Shown in pieces: positions 1 through 9,403 of a DNA stretch of 41,183 nucleotides. Numbering within the stretch: the stretch's first letter is position 1; the number at the start of each line of letters is the position of its first letter. A program made the position numbers and the translations under genes. The notes below the pieces were generated by a model. It was given only the letters and a program-made list of their open reading frames with translations. It was not told the DNA's origin and ran no database searches. Source of the DNA: Opitutales bacterium (GTDB lineage Bacteria; Verrucomicrobiota; Verrucomicrobiia; Opitutales; UBA953); the NCBI GenBank assembly GCA_007280935.1, contig QYQK01000007.1, positions 1-41,183 of the forward strand. Direction: 5' to 3'.

Positions 1-124
1 CCTTCAGAGTGATCCCGGTGAGCGCAACAACGTCGCCCATGATCACCCTGAAATCGTGGCCCGACTCAAAGCCTTACTCGAGGTGCAGCAGGCCAAGGGC
101 GTCGCCCAGCCTTTACCGCTTTAA
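1..124 (+). CDS. Sulfatase, C-terminal end only (partial)
   Basis: This is an open frame entering from the left edge (codons in phase with position 2) and ending at TAA 122-124. The 40 visible residues begin [17 protein letters not shown] and continue with a charged helix. In arylsulfatases (alkaline-phosphatase-like superfamily) the segment L-x-x-D-P-x-E-x-x-N-[LV]-A lies close to the C-terminus, followed by a helix starting with the same kind of HPE sequence. The match is to this tail only. The catalytic Cys/Ser and metal ligands lie outside the window, so substrate and activity cannot be judged. A Gfo/Idh/MocA oxidoreductase follows 74 bases later on the same strand, a common neighbour of sulfatases in Verrucomicrobiota and Planctomycetota. 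Confidence 0.75.
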   Translation, partial: LQSDPGERNNVAHDHPEIVARLKALLEVQQAKGVAQPLPL

Positions 125-153
125 TCGGTCGAATAATTATCAATCCGAAAACT

Positions 154-173
154 CTCCCGGCTTGATGCGGGAG
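154..173. other. Short hairpin between sulfatase and oxidoreductase genes
   Basis: CTCCCG (154-159) and CGGGAG (168-173) form a 6-bp stem with an 8-base loop. No T-run follows on the plus strand; on the minus strand the hairpin is followed by AGTTTTC. It may be a weak terminator-like structure or an intercistronic hairpin. The purine run just after it (GGGGGAAGGG) is about 17 bases from the next ATG, too far for a normal Shine-Dalgarno role. Confidence 0.3.
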
Positions 174-198
174 GGGGAAGGGTGATGCTGGTGCTTCG

Positions 199-1278
199 AT
201 GAGCCTTTCCCCCATCCGTGTCCTTTGCGTCGGTGCCGGCCATATGGGCCGTTCGCATGCCCTCGCTTACCATAAGCTTCCGGGGTTTCAAATTTGCGGC
301 TTGGTTACCCGCTCCGCTGATTCACGGGCTAAACTTAATGCCGAACTGGGTGGAGGGTATGCGGAGTTCGGCGATTTCCATGCCGCCCTCCAGGCGACCA
401 AGCCAGACGCCGTTACCATTTCGAGTTACCCTGATACCCACGCCGAATACGCGGTCGCCGCGCTTGCGGCCGGCTGTCACGTTTTTGTCGAAAAGCCGCT
501 CGCCGTCACGGTCGCTGAGGCCGAACAAATCGTCGCCCAAGCCAAGGAAGTGAAGCGTAAGGTGGTCATCGGTTATATTCTACGGCATCACCCCGCTTGG
601 ACTCAATTCATCAAGACGGTGCAGACGCTCGGCAAGCCCCTCGTCATGCGCATGAACCTCAACCAGCAGAGCTACGGCGACATGTGGAAGACGCATAAGT
701 CGCTCCTTCAGACCTGTAGTCCGGTTGTCGATTGTGGCGTACACTACGTCGACGTCATGTGTCTGATGACGGGTAGTCGCCCCGTGCGCGTTTCCGGTAT
801 CGGTGCGCGTCTCACAGAAGATATGCCCGCTGGTCAGATCAATTACGGTCACCTGCAGGTGACCTTCGCCGATGGCTCCGTGGGCTGGTATGAAGCCGGT
901 TGGGGTCCGATGATGTCGGAAGAGGCTTTTTTCGTCAAAGATGTCATCGGTCCGAAAGGGTGCGTCTCCATCGTCGCCGGTAAGGCCTCGCAGGCGGGCA
1001 ATTCAGCTGATGTTGATTCGCACTCCGCCGCCCAGGCGCTGAAGGTGCACTCTTCGCAGCTCGGTCCGGATGGCAAATTTACCAAGCCCGACGAAATCGT
1101 CCCGACCGAGGCTGATCCGGGTCATGATGGGCTATGCGAACGCGAGCAGGCGTATTTCGAAAAAGCCATCCGCGAAGACCTTGATCTGACCGCGCACATG
1201 GATGATGCCGTTAATTCGATGCGTATCGTCGCGGCCGCGGACCAATCTTTCCGCGAAGGTCGTACGATTAACCTCTGA
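199..1278 (+). CDS. Gfo/Idh/MocA family oxidoreductase
   Basis: Predicted NAD(P)-dependent dehydrogenase of 359 residues, a usual length for the family. The N-terminal Rossmann fold opens with a strand and the nucleotide-binding motif VGAGHMGRSH (residues 11-20). The family hallmark EKP is at 98-100. The C-terminal domain carries DCGVHYVD (178-185), matching the D-x-G-x-H-x-x-D catalytic signature, with His182 the likely catalytic residue. There is no signal peptide or Tat motif, so it is probably cytoplasmic, unlike the family member at the right end of the window. Family members oxidise or isomerise sugars, inositols and uronates; the substrate cannot be told. A gluconokinase begins 6 bases after the stop, which points to sugar-acid metabolism. 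The start is chosen because the Rossmann strand begins a few residues later. Confidence 0.88.
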   Translation: MSLSPIRVLCVGAGHMGRSHALAYHKLPGFQICGLVTRSADSRAKLNAELGGGYAEFGDFHAALQATKPDAVTISSYPDTHAEYAVAALAAGCHVFVEKPLAVTVAEAEQIVAQAKEVKRKVVIGYILRHHPAWTQFIKTVQTLGKPLVMRMNLNQQSYGDMWKTHKSLLQTCSPVVDCGVHYVDVMCLMTGSRPVRVSGIGARLTEDMPAGQINYGHLQVTFADGSVGWYEAGWGPMMSEEAFFVKDVIGPKGCVSIVAGKASQAGNSADVDSHSAAQALKVHSSQLGPDGKFTKPDEIVPTEADPGHDGLCEREQAYFEKAIREDLDLTAHMDDAVNSMRIVAAADQSFREGRTINL

Positions 1279-1284
1279 GCAGCG

Positions 1285-1797
1285 ATGGCGCACCCGAACC
1301 TCGTCTTCATGGGCGTCTGCGGTTGCGGCAAGAGCACCGTTGCGGAGATTTACGCGCAGCGCACTGGCGCCACGCTCATCGAAGCCGACGTCTTTCATCC
1401 GCCGGAGAACGTTGCGAAGATGAGTGCCGGTTCGCCGCTGAGCGATGCCGATCGCGCCGGCTGGCTGGCGGTCATGGCCGATCGCCTCGCCGAGGGTAAG
1501 GCCAAGGGTGAGGCCATGGTGGTCACCTGTTCCGCTTTAAAGAAGGCCTATCGCGATCGCCTGCGCGAAGGCGACCCCGACCTATTCTTCGTCTTCCTTG
1601 ATGGCAGCCAGGAACTCCTGCAGGCGCGCCTCGATGCGCGCAAAGGACACTTCATGCCGCCCGGCCTGCTCGGTAGTCAGCTCGCCACGCTGGAGCGCCC
1701 CAACCTCGCCAGCGAGAAGTGTCTGCACGTCAGCATTAGCCTTTCGCCCGAGCAAATTTGCGCGACCGTCGGCGTGGCGATGCGTCGCTTCGCCTAA
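1285..1797 (+). CDS. gntK: Gluconokinase (gluconate kinase)
   Basis: Small P-loop kinase of 170 residues, typical for the GntK/IdnK family, which phosphorylates D-gluconate to 6-phosphogluconate with ATP and feeds the pentose phosphate or Entner-Doudoroff route. Visible signatures in order: Walker A GVCGCGKST (10-18), the HP-x-x-N-x-x-KM-x-x-G-x-PL-x-D-x-DR block with the following WL, CSALK-x-x-YRD-x-LR, and HFMP-x-x-LL-x-SQ-x-x-x-LE-x-P near the C-terminus. The P-loop has two cysteines where many relatives have serine. The gene is 6 bases behind the oxidoreductase gene, suggesting co-transcription and a joint sugar-acid pathway. The shared downstream terminator closes the unit. Confidence 0.9.
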   Translation: MAHPNLVFMGVCGCGKSTVAEIYAQRTGATLIEADVFHPPENVAKMSAGSPLSDADRAGWLAVMADRLAEGKAKGEAMVVTCSALKKAYRDRLREGDPDLFFVFLDGSQELLQARLDARKGHFMPPGLLGSQLATLERPNLASEKCLHVSISLSPEQICATVGVAMRRFA

Positions 1798-1803
1798 AAA
1801 GCA

Positions 1804-1829
1804 GAAGGCCCGCGCGATGGCGGGCCTTC
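1804..1829. terminator. Bidirectional intrinsic terminator between gluconokinase and ThuA genes
   Basis: GAAGGCCCGC (1804-1813) pairs perfectly with GCGGGCCTTC (1820-1829) around a 6-base loop. On the minus strand the stem is followed within a few bases by TTTTTA, giving a good U-tract for the ThuA gene. On the plus strand it lies 6 bases past the gluconokinase stop. It separates two convergent genes. Confidence 0.8.
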
Positions 1830-1852
1830 GAGTTCCAACGTAAGTGCGAAGC

Positions 1853-2902
1853 TTACTTCTTCCAGACGACCTTCGATGGTTCAATGACGCTCGTCTTGTC
1901 CTTGGTCGGGAAGCCTTCTGGTACGCCCAAGGTGACCTTGCCGGTAGCGGCCCATTCGGTGGAGCGGGCGAGGATGGTCTGGAAGCCGACGCAGTGAAGC
2001 GCGGCAAAGTTGGTGTCACCGACCCAGAGGTGGCCCATCGACGTGGTCACCACGCGACCCTTGTTGAACAGCGCCCACCAGACCATGGGTTCGTGCATCT
2101 CGGTGCCGCCGAACTCCTGCTTAGAGAAAGCGCTTTCGATGACATCCATGTGATCAGGGCTACCGCGCATGCGGCCGTAGAGTTCGTCGGTCGCGTGAAG
2201 CCACTCGGCTGGCAGGTCTTTCATGACGGGGTGAGAGGCATCCCGGGCCTTGAGGACGAAATCGTGTTTGGTGCCGTGTCCGGAACCAAAGCCTTTGGTA
2301 GTGATTTTTTCCTGATCGTTGGGGACGCCGATGGCTTTGCCGGTCGCATCATCGACGGCGACGCGTTGGCCGAAGTCGGCCCCGCGCCAGCCTGCGCAAA
2401 TCATCTCGTTGAAGTTATCCCAGCCCGTGAAAGCGTTGTTCGCCGCGTGGACATTGACGAGGCCGCCGCCGTTGAGTACGAAGTCGGTGAACGCATCTTT
2501 CATGTCGGCGCCCCATTCCGGGCCGTTGTAATTATTCACGATGACTTGGTAGTCCGCGAACTTCGGCACCCACCGGTTCCACTCGGCAGCATGGGCACTA
2601 TTGAAAGATGCCTCTTCGGCGTTCCAGGCTTTCATGTCGGCGTCGAAAGCTTTTTTGGCGGCGGTATCGCCGGCCTTGGGTTTCGTTGGCTTGGCTTTCG
2701 CAAAGGCGGCGGGGGCGGTGGATATCGAGACGGTGAAGAGACCCGTTGCTTCGAGCGTGGCCTTGCACGATTCGGTGGTGCGGAGCCAGTCGTGATTATT
2801 GCGGCCGTCGAGGATGAGGACGCGGATCTTTTCGGCCGCGCCGAGCGGAAGGGCCAGAAGGGCGAGTAGGCAGATGAGCCCGAATTTATGGAGGGATTTC
2901 AT
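1853..2902 (-). CDS. Secreted ThuA-like domain protein
   Basis: A 349-residue protein with a clear Sec signal peptide (MKSLHKF then a Leu/Ala-rich core ending LGAAEK). The mature part starts with RVLILDGRNNHDW, the usual opening of ThuA-like (trehalose-utilisation, GATase-like fold) proteins. It continues with a strand ending IVNNYNGPEW, a G-G-G-L-V-N-V-H-A-A-N-N-AF segment, and late HPVMKDLP and GHLWVGDTNF blocks. ThuA-like proteins are abundant in Planctomycetota and Verrucomicrobiota and are linked to sugar metabolism; the exact reaction is unknown for this subgroup. An Ala/Lys-rich stretch near residues 65-90 looks like an insert between the first strands. It is convergent with gluconokinase and downstream of the YifB gene. 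I see no ribosome binding site before its ATG. Confidence 0.85.
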   Translation of the reverse strand: MKSLHKFGLICLLALLALPLGAAEKIRVLILDGRNNHDWLRTTESCKATLEATGLFTVSISTAPAAFAKAKPTKPKAGDTAAKKAFDADMKAWNAEEASFNSAHAAEWNRWVPKFADYQVIVNNYNGPEWGADMKDAFTDFVLNGGGLVNVHAANNAFTGWDNFNEMICAGWRGADFGQRVAVDDATGKAIGVPNDQEKITTKGFGSGHGTKHDFVLKARDASHPVMKDLPAEWLHATDELYGRMRGSPDHMDVIESAFSKQEFGGTEMHEPMVWWALFNKGRVVTTSMGHLWVGDTNFAALHCVGFQTILARSTEWAATGKVTLGVPEGFPTKDKTSVIEPSKVVWKK

Positions 2903-2947
2903 GGGGATGGGTCATTGGATGATTATTCTAGACGGGGGCGAGCGTTT

Positions 2948-4480
2948 TTAACTCCGATCAAGCGAACGATAATGGATGGCCTCCAGTAAATGCGACGTGG
3001 CGATGCGTTCCGCCCCGGCAAGGTCGGCGATGCTGCGGGAAACTCGAAGAATGCGATCATAGGCACGGGCGGAGAGGCCTAATTTCTCCATCGCTTGTTG
3101 AAGGAGGTCCCCTTGGGCGCGATCGAGGGCGCAGTGATCGCGTAACAGTTGACCGCTTAGTACCGCGTTACAGGCCCCGGACCTTTGGCCAAACCGCTGC
3201 CGTTGGATCGCGCGCGCCATCTCGATCCGAACACGCATCAGTTCGGAAGATTCTCCCGGCTGAGCGGTGCGCAGTTCGTCCAAACTTAAGGCGGGTGCTT
3301 CGATCTGGATGTCGATGCGATCAAGCAAGGGGCCGGAAATTTTGGCCCGATATTTTCTGACCTGTTGCGGCGAGCAACGGCACTCACGTTGCTTGTCGCC
3401 GAGATGGCCGCAGGGGCAGGGATTCATCGCCGCCACCAGCATCAGGCGCGAGGGTAGGGTGATTTTGGCCGCGGCCCGAGAAACCGTGACGTAGCCGTCC
3501 TCCAAGGGTTGACGTAAGACTTCCAGCGCCGAACGGCGAAATTCAGGTAGCTCGTCCAGGAAGAGGACGCCGTGATGGGCCAGCGAGACCTCGCCGGGTC
3601 CGGGAATGCTGCCACCACCGATCAGACCGATATCGCTGATGGTATGATGCGGGGCGCGAAAGGGCCTTTGCCAATGGCGGGTCGGGTCAGAGAGCGAAGC
3701 ACCGGCGGCCGAATGGACGCTGAGGATCTCCAGAAACTCCTCCGGATCAGGTTCGGGCAGAATGGAGGGAATCCGTTTCGCGATGAGCGATTTACCTGAG
3801 CCGGGCGGTCCGATGATAAGTATATTATGTCCGCCGGCCGCCGCCACCTCGACCGCGCGTCGCACGCCAGCTTGGCCTTTCACTTCGGTGAAATCCGGTT
3901 GGCCGGCGGTGGGTGGCCGGCGAAAGGGATTAGTGCCGGCAGGCAGAGGACCGAACTTAGGATCGCCGCTGAGGAAACGAACCGCTCCGTCCAGCGAATC
4001 GACCGCTACGGCTTCGATGCCGTTCACGAGCGCCGCTTCTTCGGCTGATTCGCGCGGCAATAGTACGCCCTGCAGGCCTAATTTCTTGGCGAGGACGGCG
4101 ATGGCCACGCCGCCGCGGACCGTGCGGGTGCGACCGCTGAGGCCGAGTTCGCCGGCAATCAGGTAACGCTGCAGTCGGGTCTTTTCCAGCTGACCGGTCG
4201 AGGCGACGATGCCCAGTGCGATGGGAAGGTCATACATCGCACCTTCTTTGCGCAGATCTCCGGGAGCCAGATTGACCGTCGTCCGGGTTTCCGGAATCCG
4301 CAGGCCACAGTTCTGCATGGCGGACATCACGCGTTCCTCGGATTCTTTGACGGCCGCGTCTGGCAGCCCGACCAGCCAGAGGCCGTATTCGCCGAGTTCT
4401 CCGGTGTTTACCTCGACCTCGACGGGGACGGCCTCGACTCCCAGCAGGGCGGCAGAGCGGATGACGGAAAGCATGCCCAT
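2948..4480 (-). CDS. YifB family Mg-chelatase-like AAA ATPase (ComM-type)
   Basis: A 510-residue protein of the usual YifB/ComM length. The N-terminal Lon-protease-like domain (about 1-170) includes the conserved [14 protein letters not shown] region and NLAPGD-x-RKEG. The ATPase domain has Walker A GPPGSGKS (224-231), Walker B FLDE (307-310) and the PFRAPHHT motif. A Cys-rich stretch (CPCGHLGD then CRCSP) and a C-terminal Mg-chelatase helical domain with [11 protein letters not shown]-x-R-x-IADL follow. ComM in Vibrio and Haemophilus is a hexameric helicase that promotes branch migration during natural transformation; in other bacteria the role is less clear. Met3 is an alternative start. 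The upstream region (4481-4606) is shared with the divergent DUF1592 gene, so the two promoters probably lie there. Confidence 0.92.
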   Translation of the reverse strand: MGMLSVIRSAALLGVEAVPVEVEVNTGELGEYGLWLVGLPDAAVKESEERVMSAMQNCGLRIPETRTTVNLAPGDLRKEGAMYDLPIALGIVASTGQLEKTRLQRYLIAGELGLSGRTRTVRGGVAIAVLAKKLGLQGVLLPRESAEEAALVNGIEAVAVDSLDGAVRFLSGDPKFGPLPAGTNPFRRPPTAGQPDFTEVKGQAGVRRAVEVAAAGGHNILIIGPPGSGKSLIAKRIPSILPEPDPEEFLEILSVHSAAGASLSDPTRHWQRPFRAPHHTISDIGLIGGGSIPGPGEVSLAHHGVLFLDELPEFRRSALEVLRQPLEDGYVTVSRAAAKITLPSRLMLVAAMNPCPCGHLGDKQRECRCSPQQVRKYRAKISGPLLDRIDIQIEAPALSLDELRTAQPGESSELMRVRIEMARAIQRQRFGQRSGACNAVLSGQLLRDHCALDRAQGDLLQQAMEKLGLSARAYDRILRVSRSIADLAGAERIATSHLLEAIHYRSLDRS

Positions 4481-4606
4481 GAGGCAGGGTGGCCCAAGGC
4501 GTATCTCAATAACTTTAACTTGATGACTAATCCTTAGGAAAACCGCCTAATTTCTTTGGTTATCGTTCGCAACCATCGGCAAACCTCGCTGTCTTAATTC
4601 TACGAT
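4481..4606. promoter_or_regulatory. Divergent intergenic region between YifB and DUF1592 genes
   Basis: 126 bases, more AT-rich than the flanking genes, between two diverging start codons. By position it should hold promoters for both directions. I could not pick a pair of -35 and -10 boxes with confidence, and found no long inverted repeat. Confidence 0.4.
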
Positions 4607-7171
4607 ATGAAATTTCGGAAAGTCACTTATCTCCTGATGCTTCTGCCGCTTTGCCCGTGGGCAGGTGTGGCCCCGTTTCTCGATAAGAACTGCGTCGAGT
4701 GCCATGACGCCGACGCCAAGAAGGGCGGACTCGATCTGACCACGCTGGGCGCCGACCTCACTAAACTTAAGACCTTTGAAACTTGGGTGAAGATTTACGA
4801 CCGGACGGCTAACGGTGAGATGCCGCCTAAGAAGAAGGCCCGTCCTGATGCCGGTCAGCTCGTCGGGTATCTTGGGACGCTTTCCCGTACGTTGAGCGAA
4901 TTTGAAATCGCCCGAGTAGCCGCCCAAGGCCGTTCGGTGGAACGACGCATGAATCGGTTCGAGTATGAGAATGCCCTGCGTGATCTGTTGCAGGCGCCTT
5001 GGCTCGATATTAAGGAAATCCTGCCGGAAGACTCGGAGGCTTATCGTTACAATAAATCCGGTCAGGCGTTGGATGTTTCACACGTCCAACTTGCCCGCTA
5101 TATGACCGCCGCGGAAGAAGCGCTCAAATCCGCATTCATATCTTCCGTCGAGAAGCCGGATGTTTCGCCGCACCGTTATTATGCCCGCCAGCAGGGTAGT
5201 TACACCGGCAAGATGAAATTTTCAGAGTTCAATCAGTCGCCCGAACGAGCGACGTTTCCGACGCTCGGATTCGCTGGTCAGCCAGAGGTCCGACGGGGCG
5301 ATGCACCGGTGACCGCCAGTAAGTCTAATAAAAAAGTACGGGATGAAGAAGGCGTGGGGGTCGTGCATGGTGCTTATGAGCCGGTGGAGCCGAACTTTAG
5401 TTCCTTCCGGGCACCGGTGTCCGGCCGCTACCGGGTCAAACTTTGCGGACAAACCGTCTGGGTTGGCCCCAGTATGCCTTCGACTAAGGGAACGGTTCGC
5501 TGGTGGGTGCCTGACCTGGACAATATTTCCAAAGGGCATCGTCCGGAACCCGTCACGGTCTACGCTCTGACTTCGCCGCGCATTCTAAGACGGATCGGCA
5601 ATGTGGATTTCAATCCGGACCCCACCGTCAATGAATTGGACGTTTCGCTTAAGGCCGGCGAAAGCATCCAAATCGACACCACTCGGTTTTTCCGTTCCCG
5701 TCCGGGTGCGAGTCGGGCGCAAAATCCATTAGCTACGCCGGAGGGGCAGCCTGGGATGGTCATGCGCTGGATCGAAGTCGAAGGGCCTTTGGCATCAGCC
5801 TGGCCGTCCGCTCCTTACGTCGCCCTCTTTGATGATCTCCCCGTCGTACGTGCGCCAGGGACTGCGCTGACTTTTGACGTCAAGACTTCGGACGCTCCGA
5901 AGGATGCCGAACGTCTGCTCCGTCGTTTCGTGAAGCAAGCCTGTCGCCGTCCGTTAAGTTCGGAAGAAGAGGTGCGTTTTCTTCCAGTCATCTTGGAAGC
6001 GATGAAGACCGGCAGTAGTTTTACGGAGGCGATGTTCGCAGGTTACACCGCTGTTCTTTGCTCTCCCACTTTCCTTTATCTCGAAGAGAAACCAGGTCGG
6101 CTGGATGATTTCGCGTTAGCTTCGCGCCTCGCCTTCTTCCTTTGGAATTCTCCGCCCGACGAAGAACTGCGCAAGCTGGCCGCGGCCAAGAAGTTGCATC
6201 AACCGGACGTTTTGCTAGCCCAGACGGAGCGTTTGTTGGCGGACGAGCGCAGTCGTCGTTTCGTCGATACATTTACGGATTACTGGTTGGATCTGCGTAA
6301 GGCGGGATCCAATGACCCTGATTCCAATCTTTATCCGGATTATTACTTGGATGACCATCTCTTGGAATCGGCCCGGGATGAAAGTCACGAGACTTTCGCT
6401 GAACTTCTGCGCGGCAATCTTCCCATCAAGAACGTCGTCGACGCCGATTTCGTTTTCGTCAATGAGCGCTTGGCGAATCTTTATCAACTCCCCCCCGTCA
6501 TGGGCGCTAAGTTGCGTAAGGTTACCTTGCCAAAGGATAGTGTGCGTGGTGGTTTCATGACCCAGGCGGCCGTTCTTAAGGTCACCGCCAACGGTACCAC
6601 GACTTCGCCGGTCATCCGCGGAGCCTGGATCATGGAGCGCATCCTCGGTCGTAAGCCAGCACCGCCGCCCGCGAGCGTCCCGGCGGTCGAGCCTGATACG
6701 CGCGGAGCTGTCACTATCCGCCAGCAGCTTGATAAGCATCGGAAATTGGAATCCTGCTCGGCTTGTCATGCCACAATCGATCCGCCGGGTTTCGCGTTAG
6801 AGAATTTTGATGTGATGGGAGGTTTCCGGACGACCTATCGGGCGCTGGATGGGAAGACGCCTGAGGTCGGGATCGGGAAGAACGGCCAAAAATTCGCCTT
6901 TCATAATGCCTTGGCGGTTGAGTCATACGGTCAGCTTGATGGGAAGAAATTCACGGACATCCGTGATTTCAAGAAACTCGTCGCGAAGGACGACCGTCAA
7001 CTTGCCCGAAATATGATCGGTCAATTCACGGTCTATGCGACCGGTGCCGCCGTTTCTTTTGGCGACCGAGCCAAGGTCGAAGCCGTGCTGGATGCCGCCG
7101 CTCCGACGCGTTATGGCGTCCGTTCGTTGGTGCGCGGGCTTGTGACCAGCGACCTTTTCCTTAATAAATAA
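4607..7171 (+). CDS. Secreted haem-binding DUF1592-family protein
   Basis: An 854-residue protein with an N-terminal signal peptide ([10 protein letters not shown] and a Leu-rich core). Two CxxCH haem c sites are present: CVECH at 29-33, followed by the KKGGLDL typical of planctomycete-type cytochrome c domains, and CSACH at 717-721. Recognisable family blocks in order are DUF1587 (about 112-180, [15 protein letters not shown]), DUF1595 (about 430-490), DUF1592 (about 495-625, YLEEKP then [18 protein letters not shown]), DUF1588 (about 640-740, TSPVIRG then [12 protein letters not shown]) and DUF1585 (about 770-850). This architecture is characteristic of Planctomycetota and Verrucomicrobiota; biochemical function is not established. 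A DUF1552 gene starts 10 bases later and the two are normally found as a pair. It probably acts in the periplasm as a haem-containing oxidoreductase or dehydratase of complex substrates, but that is inference. Confidence 0.9.
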   Translation: MKFRKVTYLLMLLPLCPWAGVAPFLDKNCVECHDADAKKGGLDLTTLGADLTKLKTFETWVKIYDRTANGEMPPKKKARPDAGQLVGYLGTLSRTLSEFEIARVAAQGRSVERRMNRFEYENALRDLLQAPWLDIKEILPEDSEAYRYNKSGQALDVSHVQLARYMTAAEEALKSAFISSVEKPDVSPHRYYARQQGSYTGKMKFSEFNQSPERATFPTLGFAGQPEVRRGDAPVTASKSNKKVRDEEGVGVVHGAYEPVEPNFSSFRAPVSGRYRVKLCGQTVWVGPSMPSTKGTVRWWVPDLDNISKGHRPEPVTVYALTSPRILRRIGNVDFNPDPTVNELDVSLKAGESIQIDTTRFFRSRPGASRAQNPLATPEGQPGMVMRWIEVEGPLASAWPSAPYVALFDDLPVVRAPGTALTFDVKTSDAPKDAERLLRRFVKQACRRPLSSEEEVRFLPVILEAMKTGSSFTEAMFAGYTAVLCSPTFLYLEEKPGRLDDFALASRLAFFLWNSPPDEELRKLAAAKKLHQPDVLLAQTERLLADERSRRFVDTFTDYWLDLRKAGSNDPDSNLYPDYYLDDHLLESARDESHETFAELLRGNLPIKNVVDADFVFVNERLANLYQLPPVMGAKLRKVTLPKDSVRGGFMTQAAVLKVTANGTTTSPVIRGAWIMERILGRKPAPPPASVPAVEPDTRGAVTIRQQLDKHRKLESCSACHATIDPPGFALENFDVMGGFRTTYRALDGKTPEVGIGKNGQKFAFHNALAVESYGQLDGKKFTDIRDFKKLVAKDDRQLARNMIGQFTVYATGAAVSFGDRAKVEAVLDAAAPTRYGVRSLVRGLVTSDLFLNK

Positions 7172-7181
7172 TTCTATCTTC

Positions 7182-8525
7182 ATGACCACCCCGTCGTCCT
7201 TTAATTCTACTCAAGCGCCCTTTGTGGCTTTTAAACGTGCCATCTCCCGGCGGCGTTTCTTGGCCGGTACTGGCGTCTTGCTGGCGCTGCCGCTCTTAGA
7301 GTCGATGACCCCCGCCTTTGCGGCTGCTGCTCCGTCGGCGGTCAAGCCTCGGCGCATGCTTGGTATTTGTAATAATCTCGGCTTGGTTCCGGAGTTCTTT
7401 TTCCCGCAAGGGAAGGGGGCGGATTACAAAGCCTCGCCGTACCTCGAACTGCTGAAACAGCACCGTAAGGACTTCACGGTATTTTCCGGAGTTTCGCACC
7501 CCGACGTCGATGGCGGCCACCCCGCGGATAATTGTTTCCTGACCGCGGCGCCGCACCCCAGTAGCGGGGGCTTCCGCAACACGATTTCGCTCGATCAATT
7601 CATGGCTGAACGGATCGGTCACCTCACGCGTTATCCTTCCATGACCTTGGGTGTGAACTGTTCGCGCGGTTCGCGGAGCCTTTCCTGGACGGCGGGCGGC
7701 GTGATGATCCCGACCGAAGAAAAGGCTTCGGAAGTCTTCCGGAAGATGTTTATGGGTGGTTCGGCAACGGAAATCGCGGCGCAAGAGCGGCGACTCGTGC
7801 TCGGGCAGAGCATCCTGGATGCGGTCGGCGGCCAGGCGGGTGAACTGCGCCGCACGATGGGGGCCCAAGATCGTAGCCGTCTTGACCAATATTTTACCAG
7901 CGTCCGTGAGCTCGAACAAAGGATGCAGATGTCTAAGGAATGGGAAAAGAAACCGCGGCCGGTCGCCACATCCTCCTCGCCGCTCGACCCGAGCAGCCCC
8001 AAGGAATACATGGATAAAGTCCGGGTGATGTATGACATGGCACGCATCTGCTTCGAGACGGATTCATCGCGTGCGGTGACTTTGATGCTCGATAGCGTCA
8101 ATACGCCGGCCCTCGATTTGGATCACGTCCATACCACCACCGACGGGTATCATAGCCTTTCGCACCACGGCAAATCCGACAAGAAGCTGAGTCAGCTCAA
8201 GCAGATCGACAGCATGCACATGCAACTCCTTGCCAAGCTCATGGCCGACCTCAAGGTCGCGAAAGAAGACGGCGCTCCTTTGCTGGATCGCACCATGGTT
8301 CTTTACGGCAGCAATCTGGGTAACGCCAGCACGCACGTGACGACTAATCTGCCGACCCTCCTGATGGGCGGGGGCTTTAATCATGGACAGAACCTCGCCT
8401 TCGACATGGAGCGTAATTATCCGCTCCCGAATCTTTTCGTCTCGATGCTCCAGCGGATGGGCATCGACGCCGATAAGTTCGCCTCCTCGACCGGCACGAT
8501 GCGGGGCTTGAATCTCATCGGTTAA
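7182..8525 (+). CDS. Tat-exported DUF1552 family protein
   Basis: A 447-residue protein with a twin-arginine signal: SRRRFLAG at residues 22-29, then a Leu/Ala-rich core ending AFAAAAP. The mature part matches the DUF1552 family pattern: [39 protein letters not shown], a mid-section ending [17 protein letters not shown], and the C-terminal [20 protein letters not shown] followed by GGGFNHGQ. Histidines and aspartates in HPDVDGGH suggest a metal site resembling alkaline-phosphatase-superfamily (DUF1501-like) proteins; this is inference. It starts 10 bases after the DUF1592 gene and is surely co-transcribed. Export by Tat implies folding, perhaps with a metal, before translocation. The function is unknown. 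Confidence 0.9.
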   Translation: MTTPSSFNSTQAPFVAFKRAISRRRFLAGTGVLLALPLLESMTPAFAAAAPSAVKPRRMLGICNNLGLVPEFFFPQGKGADYKASPYLELLKQHRKDFTVFSGVSHPDVDGGHPADNCFLTAAPHPSSGGFRNTISLDQFMAERIGHLTRYPSMTLGVNCSRGSRSLSWTAGGVMIPTEEKASEVFRKMFMGGSATEIAAQERRLVLGQSILDAVGGQAGELRRTMGAQDRSRLDQYFTSVRELEQRMQMSKEWEKKPRPVATSSSPLDPSSPKEYMDKVRVMYDMARICFETDSSRAVTLMLDSVNTPALDLDHVHTTTDGYHSLSHHGKSDKKLSQLKQIDSMHMQLLAKLMADLKVAKEDGAPLLDRTMVLYGSNLGNASTHVTTNLPTLLMGGGFNHGQNLAFDMERNYPLPNLFVSMLQRMGIDADKFASSTGTMRGLNLIG

Positions 8526-8659
8526 GCTCTGGATTCGCGTCGGAGTTTTCGGCGCGAAATTTCGAACGGAGTTTAAATGCGCAATAACTCTCCAAAAGGA
8601 GACAGTTTGGCGCTTGCTTGAAGTAGCCCTTTTGTCAGGGTAGAGATCGCTCATCCCCC
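8526..8659 (+). promoter_or_regulatory. nagB leader: direct repeats, palindrome and candidate promoter
   Basis: This 134-base gap holds several signals. The 8-base direct repeat CGGAGTTT occurs at 8541-8548 and 8567-8574, flanking the perfect palindrome CGAAATTTCG at 8555-8564. An inverted repeat TCTCC-AAAA-GGAGA lies at 8589-8602. A possible sigma70-type promoter is TTGAAG (8618-8623), 17-base spacer, TAGAGA (8641-8646), only 13 bases before the ATG. The repeats sit upstream of the putative -35 box, where an activator or repressor could bind. All roles are inferred from position and symmetry. Confidence 0.4.
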
Positions 8660-9400
8660 ATGAAGATTCTTCGTTTTAAAGACCCTGTCGCCATGGGTAA
8701 ATCAGCTTCTCGTCACGGAGCTGAAGTGTTGCGTAAGGTTCTCAGTCAAAAAGCTCGGGCCAATATCATTGTGGCCACGGGAGCCAGTCAGTTCGAAACG
8801 TTGAAAGGACTGGTACTGGAGCCGGGTATCGATTGGGCGCGAGTGACGGTTTTCCATTTGGATGAGTATGTCGGCTTGGCCGAGACGCATGGGGCGAGTT
8901 TCCGGAAGTACTTACGCGAACGTTTCATCGCCCATTTGCCGGTCGCCCCGGAATTTATTCCGGTCAACGGCGATGCCGTCGACCTAAAGGCGGAATTAGC
9001 CCGACTAAGTGCCTTGATTTCAGGGCGTCAGATCGATCTTTGTTTTGCCGGCATCGGAGAGAATTCCCACCTGGCTTTCAACGATCCGCCGGCCGATTTC
9101 GAAGTGCGCGACCCGTATATCGTAGTTGACCTGGATGTCGCCTGCCGAGCCCAACAATTCGGCGAAGGCTGGTTCCCAGCCATGTCCGATGTGCCGAAGC
9201 AGGCGATTTCGATGTCGATCCGCGAGATTATGCGCAGCCAGGTCATCATCCTTTCAGTGCCGGACAAGCGTAAGGCCGCGGCCGTCAAGGGCACGGTCGA
9301 AGGTCCGGTGACGCCAGCTTGTCCCGCTTCGATTGTCCAGCAGCATGCTGACTGTACGCTTTATATCGACGAGGCCGCCGCTTCGGAGCTCGCCCGCTAG
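8660..9400 (+). CDS. nagB: Glucosamine-6-phosphate deaminase (NagB family)
   Basis: A 246-residue protein of the NagB/6-phosphogluconolactonase fold. The expected reaction converts glucosamine 6-phosphate to fructose 6-phosphate and ammonia. The phosphate-binding loop ATGAS-x-x-x is near residues 39-46, and the active-site segment HLDEYVG is at 66-72 with Asp68 corresponding to E. coli Asp72. The second active-site segment, [14 protein letters not shown] (131-144), keeps His137 (E. coli His143), but the position of E. coli Asp141 is Asn135 and that of Glu148 is Asp142. This variant may mark a lineage-specific subgroup or an altered mechanism. nagA starts 3 bases after the stop, which strongly supports an amino-sugar role. 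A weaker alternative is a related sugar-phosphate isomerase. Confidence 0.85.
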   Translation: MKILRFKDPVAMGKSASRHGAEVLRKVLSQKARANIIVATGASQFETLKGLVLEPGIDWARVTVFHLDEYVGLAETHGASFRKYLRERFIAHLPVAPEFIPVNGDAVDLKAELARLSALISGRQIDLCFAGIGENSHLAFNDPPADFEVRDPYIVVDLDVACRAQQFGEGWFPAMSDVPKQAISMSIREIMRSQVIILSVPDKRKAAAVKGTVEGPVTPACPASIVQQHADCTLYIDEAAASELAR

Positions 9401-9403
9401 GCT

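Noticed and set aside
1844-2869. Long plus-strand open frame (341 codons) opposite the ThuA-like gene
   Set aside because: It lies antisense to a gene with a clear signal peptide and ThuA-like segments. Its translation has no recognisable family pattern and is explained by GC-rich codon bias.
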